From assembly GCA_009760855.2 (NCBI GenBank), contig WPIO01000056.1, positions 425,001-462,500 of the forward strand: 37,500 nucleotides of DNA. The letters run 5' to 3'. Below are positions 30,551 to 37,500 of this stretch, piece after piece; within the stretch, counting starts at the first letter, position 1, and every line of letters starts with the position of its first letter. Made by a program: the position numbers and the translations under genes. Source of the stretch: Cristatella mucedo (Eukaryota > Bryozoa > Phylactolaemata > Cristatellidae). The notes below the pieces were generated by a model. That model did not search any database and was not told where the DNA came from. It saw nothing but the letters and a program-made list of their open reading frames with translations.

Positions 30551-31799
30551 TTTCCATCCCTAACTCATACCTCAGGCTTTTCAGCCTCGCTACTGTCAGA
30601 GATACGTGCTCGTGTACAGTGTGTACGCAGTGTACATGCGGCTGTCGATATACAATTTATAAAGAAAGAGAGTGAGTTAAACGAAAAGTAAGCGGGGGGG
30701 GGGGGGAGCTGCTACTTTGGTCACTTGCATGTACTGCTGGTCGCGTGTTACTCTCGGTAAACGATCTTGAACGGATGCACCCAGTTCGCGCGAGGCGCAC
30801 CCTAGTCGGTATCGCGCCCGGCTAGACCGACATCAGCGGCGAGGCTGAGACAGAGCTGATGCACCCGCCAGATGGCACCGCATTCAGACCGCCGTCGGCT
30901 TAATCCGGCTGAAAGCAGGACGATGCCGATGACGCTGCCGATTTCGCTTGGCTAAGTTGCCTAAGCTTACGCTACCTCGCGCTGCAGCTAACGGACGGCG
31001 CCGTGAAGCCTGCGAAGTTCAAGGGCGCCCGCGTGCGCGGTAGCCCCAGCAGCAGTGACAGCTCTTTTCACCGTTCGCTGAATTGTGTGTGCAGCCGCAG
31101 CACCGGAAGCAGTGTCCGACGAACTGACAGACTTACCCGTGGTCGTCAGCTTGTAGCAGCGTCCGCACGCACTGCCGCACCACGTTCCGAACTTGGTGTT
31201 ACCATTGAAGAAGGCCTCGTTGGCGGCGGCTGTGTAGTGGCTACTGGTCCAGGGGAACGAGACGGAGTTTTTGAAGCAGCCGCAACCGCCGCCGCAGCCT
31301 CCGACGTAGCTCGTCGTCGACGCGCACGGCTTGCCGTTGAAGAAGCCTTTCCTGCACTTCTGCTGAGCCGAGGCAGCTCCTGGAAGAGTGCAGCAAATGG
31401 CGGCGCGCACGTGCCCAAACGAAATGGCCGCGTTCGCAAGTCGGTCAGCCTCGATGTCGCGCCGCACGCGCGTGCGCCAGCCGGCCGGCCGACGCCGGAC
31501 GCCTTTCGTAAAGTAGACAAAGTGAACCACTCGCGAGCTTCAGGTCAAAGTTTGGCATTCATCGCGCCCCGCCCCCACCACGCCGTGACTGGAAGGGACC
31601 GGATATCGGCCCTCCGCCGCTCCACGAGTCCATGAGTTCGCCTCTTTCTCGGCCTATCGCCGGAAGATAAAGAGGACAGAGAAAGAGGCGAGCCTTGAAA
31701 TTGGCGGAGAAAGTTGCGGCAAGCTTCCGGTCGATCAAAAGAGGCTCTTTCCTTACCGACCGTCACCAGCAGAAAGAGAAGCGACGCGGCGAAGCGCAT
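29618..31799 (-). CDS. GH45 endoglucanase, gene D (four exons)
   Basis: Secreted endo-beta-1,4-glucanase, the most diverged complete copy. Minus-strand exons: 31799-31757 (MRFAASLLFLLVTV), 31379-31137, 30287-30173 and 29801-29618; spliced 585 nt, 194 aa. Donors GTAAGG, GTAAGT, GTGAGT; acceptors TTCCAG, CCACAG, CTCGCAG; phases 1, 1, 2. Signal peptidase site predicted at AASA/QQKC. Exon 2: FFNGKPCASTTSYVGG, YTAAANEAFFNGNTK, WCGSACGRCYKLTTTG; exon 3: VVPGQG, QSITIMVTNVCPRTPG, WCGQS; exon 4: QYGYPTHFDLC, SRLGWDNPEVTYEAV, FKTCSCKKTGK. Fourteen cysteines and HFDL are kept; Gly stands at the usual N-terminal Asp. The loop after VCP (RTPGIMT) differs from A and C (I[KE]GNEQ) but matches orphan exon E. 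Introns 1 and 3 are shorter than in A and C. It appears intact. Confidence 0.93.
30119..30155 (+). repeat. (CCG)n run in gene D intron 3
   Basis: About 11 CCG triplets, 18 bp downstream (in gene direction) of the exon 3 donor. It gives proline/arginine runs in the open frames but lies in the intron. Confidence 0.9.
30465..30547 (+). repeat. (CT)n microsatellite in gene D intron 2
   Basis: Pyrimidine run on the plus strand, so GA in the sense of gene D. In genes A and C the intron 2 run has GA on the plus strand; the inversion of strand sense suggests an independent expansion. Confidence 0.9.
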
Positions 31800-32475
31800 T
31801 TCCGTCCGAGTGCTGCAGCAATAGCAGTCGATCACCACGGAGCAGAATCTGGATGCTGGCCCCGCGGCGCTGCCTTAAGTACTGCCGCTAGCGCTCGTCA
31901 CGTAACCCTCACGTGGCAGCACAGTCACGTGTGTTTACGCGGCGAGCCGAGCGAAGTGCGTGCTGGGCTCGTGTGCGGGGCTCGCCCCCCCCCGTGCAAG
32001 CGGAGCGCTGCAAAAAGTAAGTGGCCGCCGCGCGTTAAAGTGGATTGTAAAAGAGCTAAGCACGCATGAGATGATAGGACGCTGGGAAAGCTCTGAAGGA
32101 ACAATGAGCCGAGCCTTTCGAAGCGTCCATCTGCCGAACCGCGCGCATGCAGCCGAGCGAGCAACGGGCCCGGATAATGGACGCTGGCGGCTAATGGACA
32201 AATCGCAGCCAATAGCTTGGTGAAGGGCTGCAAATCGGCGTGAGCACTAAATCAGTGCAACATTCGGTATGCGTCGACGCATCCATCAGCTTGAGCTGTG
32301 GCCTGCTGTTGAGCAGCTCACCGCGTGGAACGCTCTCTGTACTTTATTTAAAAAGAAGAAATTGCTCACATTTCAAGATACAGTTAGCGCTCAGGTGGCA
32401 CACTGCCATGCTAGTTCATTTAGCCGATGTCTGGTAAAAATCCCTTACCCTAACAGTTGGAACGTCTTGACCGGT
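31800..32475 (-). repeat. GH45 upstream block of gene D
   Basis: Aligns with the blocks of A and C: 'ctgcagcaatagcagtcgatc', 'agagctaagcacgcatgagatg', 'cctttcgaagcgtccatctgccgaacc', 'atgctagttcatttagccgat'. It runs into repeat X. Confidence 0.75.
31865..31935 (-). promoter_or_regulatory. Conserved upstream module of gene D
   Basis: Minus strand: CACGTGACTG (31926-31931), GCTGCCACGTGAG (31910-31915), GGTTACGTGACGAG, GGCAGTACTTAAGGCAG (about 31870-31885). Same order as in genes A and C, 70-135 bp upstream of the ATG. Confidence 0.55.
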
Positions 32476-33110
32476 GCGCACACAGATGTGATGCGAAATC
32501 GCAGAAAAATCGCCTTTAGGCGAAGCATCGAGAAATCGTAACTGAAGGCTCTCAATCTACAGAGATAGAGCCTGGACCGGCGTGCTGGAGATGATACGCG
32601 CTAGCAGACACGCTTAGATTATCTCTACGTGTACCCCATTTAGGGCGCCTGGAGCATTGAGTCAGTCGAACGCGCCAAAGTCTATCACCGAAACTCTGCA
32701 TACGTGTCTCATGGGACAAGCCTATTTATTCTCTCGGAGAATGTTGCCCCGCCAGAAGCTGACGTACGGCGTGCGACGCTTGCGATCGTCGATGGCGCGA
32801 TGTCGGCAGCTCGATCGCCGGGCTCCTGGAACGAGGCCGAGTCCAGCGTTACACCGAGCACGCCACCAGGTCACCGCTCAACGCAGAGTCCCGCGAGAGA
32901 GCGAGACGGTGTGTCAGCATCTATGGCGTGACGAGACCCGCGCATCGCCGCCGCCGCCGACACGACGCTGCACCTAGCGCATCGCCGCCGCCAAGGCAAA
33001 GCAGTTGCGGTGACGGCCCCCTACGACGGGTCTACGACGTCGCCTACGACGCGGCGGCGACGCTCGCTCGCTCGTTCTCGAGCTTTTTCGATCTACATTC
33101 CCGAGCACAA
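32476..33110 (+). repeat. Repeat X, copy 4 (diverged)
   Basis: Shares 'gcagacacgcttagattatc', 'ccatttagggcgcc', 'gtctcatggga', 'gtcgatggcgcgatgtcggcagctcg', 'aacgaggc(c/a)gagtc(c/g)agcgtta' and 'gtgtcagc(g/a)tctatgg' with copies 2 and 3. The reading frame of copies 2-3 is not kept. Confidence 0.55.
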
Positions 33111-34030
33111 ATCCGCGACAGCTCTGCTTTTTGTGTGGCCGCGTAGGACGAGAAGGCTGTTCACAGGTGCGGTTTTTGGAAATGCGTGCCGACTGCAGCA
33201 TGTCTTCATCGTCGCCCTCGGCTCATTGTTCCGTTAAAAGCATCGCGCCCTATCGTATTCGTACCTTATTTTTCACAGAATGTGGCACTTTTTTGTCAGG
33301 CTTATTTACACCTGGGGCCTGCTACTTTCCAATCCGGATGGTCGCAGTCCTATGCAACATGACTACCCTCCTCCACTATTCAATGCTGACAGCTGGGAAT
33401 TCAGTCTTGGCGGAAATTTGAGACATCTCACTCGCGATAAGCTTTCAAGAGACCGATCCCGCGTGCACCCGAATGAGGCAGAACATTCGACCTCAGTCTC
33501 GACTCGTTGGGCTGACGAGAGGCTGTACGCGATGGATCAGGCGATATATAATTTGCTCGTCAGGACAGCTTTTCTCGATTGTAATCAAATGAGGTATTTC
33601 AGCAAATGTAAAGCGCCTAGAAAGAGATTGAGTTCTCTGAGTGCGCTTTATCAAGCGCATTATTATTGTTATTATTATTAAATAACCTTGAACGTTCCGG
33701 GGTCACGCAACTGAATGTGACCCGGTCTGGCCGCTAAAGATGTTTCTGTGTGTCCCAGACAAAGCTCCCAAATGACGCATCCTTTTTGTTCCAAACGAAG
33801 CTCCGCGTGCAGGGAGCGAAAAGTAGTATACGGTGAGCGAAGTGGCGAAAGGTCAGGGTCAGTGCAGTATCCTTCGGCGCGATAACGACGGCGATGTCAC
33901 TGTTGCTTCTATTTGCGAAGATTAATCGAGTCCGTACGAAGCGAGGAAAAAAATGTACGTTTCAAGCAAAAGACGAGCGAGTCTGAGAGTCCGCTCGAAG
34001 CTTCTAGGCACATCTTCATTTTAGATGCAA
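33111..34030 (+). mobile_element. Ty1/copia-like relic 5
   Basis: Aligns with relics 1 and 4: 'tttgtcaggc(c/t)t', 'ggatggtcgcagtc', 'gataagctttcaaga', then 'gctgtacgcgatggatcaggcgatatataat', 'gacagcttttctcgattgtaat' (RT start, as MDQ.IY...TAFLD). Interrupted by a LINE-1 tail at 33598-33680. It continues with 'agatg(t/c)ttctgtgtg' and 'ccgcgtgcaggg'. Confidence 0.65.
33598..33680 (+). mobile_element. LINE-1 tail inserted in copia relic 5
   Basis: 'cagcaaatgtaaagcgcctagaaagagattgagttctctgag' to (TTA)n, about 80 bp. Uninterrupted sequence is present in relics 1 and 2. Confidence 0.85.
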
Positions 34031-34604
34031 GCGGGAGAGAAAGAGAGGAGAGGTGGGAGAGGAAGGGAGAGGAATAGCTATTGAGCTATTGACTCAATCG
34101 CCAATTCTGGCGCCTGAGAAGATGGCCGCCCTCAATTTGCTCCAGTCATTTAAATGAGCACGTCAGCTGGAGCGAAAACTATTACTTTCGTCCTGTATTG
34201 AAAAAGCTCCGCTGAAATCTCTCCAACGACTGCGACTTCATTGTCAGACCTTGCAGCCTAGAGAGCGACTGCTACGCGAGCCGACGGCGCGCGAGCGAGC
34301 GACACCTGCCGGCGTCAAGTGTCGCCGATTCGACGGATGAAGCCGTCCCACAAAGGGTGGACTCGAAGCGTCGAAGGGAGTGCCTTAGCCAGCGACTCCT
34401 CCCCCTGCTCTCCTACATCACCTAGTTGTCATGTTTCCCGGATCTGATCTCAAACGAGCTTCAGCCAAACCCGCCCAACATCGTTGGCCCGCCGCCAATC
34501 GAAGTGCGAGGCGGAGCTGCCACCGCGAGGCGGAGCTGCAGTGCGAAAGACGAAGACGTGCTGCGCCGCGTTTTGCGGGCTGGCGGGCCTCGCTTCGCTA
34601 AGCG

Positions 34605-34611
<7 letters not shown>
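34031..34611. other. Unassigned GC-rich DNA
   Basis: No recognisable gene or repeat apart from a short direct repeat 'cgaggcggagctgc' at about 34508 and 34528. Confidence 0.45.

Positions 34612-34694
<83 letters not shown>
34612..34694 (+). repeat. (GA)n microsatellite
   Basis: Perfect GA run of about 80 bp. Arg-Glu ORFs across it are artefacts. Confidence 0.97.
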
Positions 34695-34695
<1 letters not shown>

Positions 34696-35030
34696 TGCGC
34701 ACTTACGGAGAGCAGCGCCTTGGAAACCAGCGCTGCCGCGAGGAAACGTCAGACGGGCGCGAACCTGCGACGGGTCATAGCGCCTAGGGCACAGATTTTG
34801 ATGCTGCTCAACTGTTGACGCGTGGAGCGCGGCTTTCGTGCCGCTAAGAAAAACTTCGAGGCGCTGTCAGACGCCGTCGAGGCGCTGTCAGACGCCGCTG
34901 GCGATTTTGCGGCGGTAGCCTCGTAGTAGGACATCGGCCGATAATCGAATCGACTTCGGCTGCGATAGGATCATGCCGACGACGTCCATTCGCCGAATTA
35001 GCCAGAGGGCCGGCTTCGAGCAGCCTCTTT
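34695..35030. other. Unassigned DNA with a 19-bp direct repeat
   Basis: 'cgaggcgctgtcagacgcc' occurs twice in tandem at about 34857-34897. No gene recognised. Confidence 0.5.
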
Positions 35031-35087
35031 GAGAGAAAGAGACAGAGAGACAGAGAGAGAGACAGAGAGACAGAAAGACAGAGAGAT

Positions 35088-35130
<43 letters not shown>

Positions 35131-35159
35131 CAGAGAGACAGAGAGAGACAGAGAGAGAC

Positions 35160-35228
<69 letters not shown>

Positions 35229-35452
35229 CGGAGAGACAGAGAGACAGAAAGACGGAGAGACAGAGAGACAGAGAGACAGAGAGACAGAGAGACAGAGAGA
35301 CAGAGAGACAGAGAGACAGAGAGAGACAGAGAGATAGAGAGAGAAAGAGACAGGGACAGAGAGACAGAGAGATAGAGACATAGAGAGAGAGACAGAGAGA
35401 GCGAGAGAGAGACAGAGAGAGAGGAGTGAGAGAGACAGAGAGAGAGAAAGTC
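35031..35452 (+). repeat. (GA)n/(GACAGA)n microsatellite
   Basis: About 420 bp of purine-rich repeat in which GAGACAGA units are interspersed with pure GA. Open in several frames on both strands; not coding. Confidence 0.97.
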
Positions 35453-35960
35453 ACCGAGAAAACGACGACGTTGTCAACATGCGGCGGATTTTTTCAGATT
35501 AGCTCGTCTAGTGGAACGCATCGTAGCCAGCGATCACGCGGCTAAGTCGCGCGAAGATCTGCTTTCCAACTTCAGGAGCACTCACATCCTTGCTGGCCGC
35601 CGTCAAGCGGGGGCGACCATCCGATCTCCCGGATGTCCCTGATCTCCCGAATGCTCTGACTGACAGCTTCTCGCTTGCCTTCGAGCATTCACCGGGTTCA
35701 GCTCCTCGCTCGCGAAGCGAAAACTCTGCAAAACGTTCGCGAAGCGAAGCTTTCGGCGTGTGCGTGCGCGTGCCTGTTCGTGCGCGTGCGTGTGAGCGTC
35801 CGTGTGCGCGTCCGTGTGCGCGTGGGAGCTATTTGTATCCCGTCGTTTAGCCACGCCTCAACCAACCTTAAATCCGCTAGAGACTATGACACTCGTGACC
35901 TTCTGTGCTTGTGTTTCGTCCCTTGCCTCATTTCAGAGAGCTTCCGTCGCGAGGGAGGGC
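35453..35960. other. Unassigned spacer
   Basis: Includes a G/C/T-rich stretch of 'cgtgtgcgcgt'-like units at 35757-35825. No gene family recognised. Confidence 0.45.
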
Positions 35961-36017
35961 AGCTCTCTCTCTCTCTCTCTCGCTCTCTCGCATTCTCTCT
36001 GTCTGCCTGTCTGTCTC

Positions 36018-36048
<31 letters not shown>

Positions 36049-36079
36049 AGCTCTCTCTCTCTGTCTGTCTCTCTCTCTC

Positions 36080-36172
<93 letters not shown>

Positions 36173-36311
36173 GTCTCTCACTCTCTCTCCCTCTCTCGCT
36201 CTCTCTCTCTGTTCCTCCCTGTCCCCCTCTCTCTCTCTCTCTCTCTCACTCTCTCTCTCACACTCTCTCTCTTTCTCTGTCTCTCTCTGTTTCTCTCTGT
36301 CTCTCTCTGTC

Positions 36312-36354
<43 letters not shown>

Positions 36355-36461
36355 GTCTCTCTCTGTCTCTCTCTGTCTCTCTCTGTCTCTCTCTGTCTCT
36401 CTCTGTCTCTCTCTGTCTCTCTCTCTGTCTCTCTCGGTCTCTCTCTGTCTCTCTGTCTCAG

Positions 36462-36492
<31 letters not shown>

Positions 36493-36495
36493 TTC
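35961..36495 (+). repeat. (CT)n/(CTGTCT)n microsatellite
   Basis: About 530 bp of pyrimidine-rich repeat with regularly spaced CTGT units at 36290-36430. It is nearly the reverse complement in character of 35031-35452. Confidence 0.97.
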
Positions 36496-36988
36496 GTGGC
36501 TGCAACAGCGAAGTTTGGAGGAGGCGCTGGAGTTGTGGAAGCACGGGGCGCCAGTACAGGCTCCGATTTTGCATAGCTCCCTCTGAAGCGCATATTCTAT
36601 CCGGTCCGACTTTCGTTATGACGCACGGTCTTCAGCTGATGATAGGTTGCTGAGATTCGCAGTTCAGCCGCTGAGCCGGACGACAGGTGCGGCCCGTCAC
36701 GGGGCTGCGCGTTTTTTTAAAAATTTTTATCCGATAGTCTCTGCGACCGACTTTCTGAGCTGGTCGTACTTTAGCCCGCCGATGTCGCAGAAACTGCAGA
36801 AGACACGTGATTCCTGCGCCTGATTCAAATGTCTTATAATTTTTGGGCCTCCGTAAGCGTCATTCATCGCTATGAATCCCGTTTTAATCTGGTACTCTTA
36901 CGACGCTGTACTAAAAAATTACTACAATTATTATTATTATTATTATCATCTTGATTTGAGTTTTTAGATAGCCGCCACTCACAAAGCT
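36496..36988. other. Unassigned DNA
   Basis: No gene. (ATT)n near 36928-36948 without a recognisable LINE tail in front of it. Confidence 0.45.
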
Positions 36989-37075
36989 CGAAGGGCAAAC
37001 GTCACTTCAGCTTTTGCCTTCCCTTTGAGCGGCGCTCAAAGGGAAGGCAAAAGCTGAAGTGACGTTTGCCTTTCG
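36989..37075. repeat. 87-bp near-perfect palindrome
   Basis: Two 43-bp arms (36989-37031 and 37033-37075) around a single central base at 37032, with one mismatch (36993/37071). Sequence is non-simple, so the arms are a true inverted repeat. No transposase gene nearby. Confidence 0.95.
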
Positions 37076-37117
37076 GCATCGCATCATCGCATCATCGCAT
37101 CATCGCATCATCGCATC
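37076..37117. repeat. 8-bp tandem repeat (atcatcgc)n
   Basis: About four to five units of ATCATCGC immediately right of the palindrome. Confidence 0.85.
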
Positions 37118-37500
37118 CGACGCGGGTTTCGCTGCGATCGCTTCTTTCGCTGCGATCCTTGCGTTAATGGTTGATTCAATCTGCCCTCAGTCGGAAGCTG
37201 CATAATAATAATAATGATAATATTATTATTTTATTTTTATATTAATATAATATTAATATTATATATATATTACATAATATTAACTGCATTTAACTGACTA
37301 CCAATTAATTAAATAATTAATTGCCTACACTAAAATATGAGCCGATGACAATTGATGTGCAAGAGGATTGGAACTCTACTTTCAAAAATGTCAAGTTGGT
37401 AATGGCGGAGTAATGGCCGAGTAATGAAAAGTACAACGAACTAGTGTAGGCTATGAAGGAAGCTGTTGGAAACTCGCAGGTACATTTCTCAACATGCCGC
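37118..37500. other. AT-rich end of window, no gene seen
   Basis: 37200-37320 is (AT)-rich with TAATAATA/ATTATTAT runs that can fold back. Nothing else supported. Confidence 0.5.

Noticed and set aside
31003-31635. 210-codon plus-strand ORF
   Set aside because: Antisense of gene D exon 2 and intron 1.

Overview
This is a eukaryotic (animal) genomic window. Short exons are separated by GT-AG introns, poly(A) signals follow the stop codons, and the rest is packed with LINE fragments, Ty1/copia relics, tRNA-derived SINEs and long (GA)n/(CT)n, (TA)n, (TG)n and (TACA)n microsatellites. The only recognisable host genes encode glycoside hydrolase family 45 (GH45) endoglucanases of the type known from bivalve molluscs such as Mytilus. 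GH45 of this type together with L2/CR1-like LINEs points to a lophotrochozoan, most likely a mollusc. The genus cannot be told from the sequence.

Main content: a tandem, same-strand (minus) array of GH45 genes. Three copies can be rebuilt as complete four-exon genes with identical intron phases: gene A (5330-8436), gene C (18882-21660) and gene D (29618-31799). Exon 1 carries only the signal peptide (MRFAASLLFLLV...), exon 2 the Cys-rich N-terminal half up to LTTTG, exon 3 the GQTITIMVTNVCP strand, and exon 4 the HFDL catalytic-acid segment and C-terminus. Products are 193-194 aa with 14 cysteines after the signal peptide. AATAAA lies 139-151 nt downstream of each stop, and an E-box/TTACGTGAC/TACTTAAGG block lies about 75-120 bp upstream of each ATG.

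Relics show birth-and-death of the family: an orphan exon 3 (2270-2366), an orphan exon 4 with an early stop (B, 12326-12491), a 'ghost' locus at 26060-26930 where 3' and 5' flanks are joined with the whole CDS missing, two start-codon/promoter relics in the duplicated blocks 625-1893 and 16592-17834, and an intron-1 remnant near 27790-28080.

Layout, left to right: duplicated block F (625-1893), orphan exon 3, LINE-1 fragment, copia relic 1, gene A, nested LINEs, repeat X, copia relic 2 (near-identical to relic 1), orphan exon 4 (B), minus-strand LINE-2, LINE/microsatellite chimera, GC-rich unassigned DNA with a 22-bp tandem repeat, duplicated block G, copia relic 3, gene C, repeat X with LINE insertion, LINEs in a TACA tract, copia relic 4, ghost locus, unassigned DNA, LINE pieces, gene D, repeat X, copia relic 5, then about 3.5 kb of mostly purine/pyrimidine microsatellite and an 87-bp near-perfect palindrome at 36989-37075. 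The repeating unit is [copia relic (+)]-[GH45 (-)]-[GH45 upstream block]-[repeat X], about 7 kb before later insertions.

Gene models were spliced by eye. They rest on phase agreement across copies and on resemblance to mollusc GH45 recalled from memory. No database search or transcript was available.
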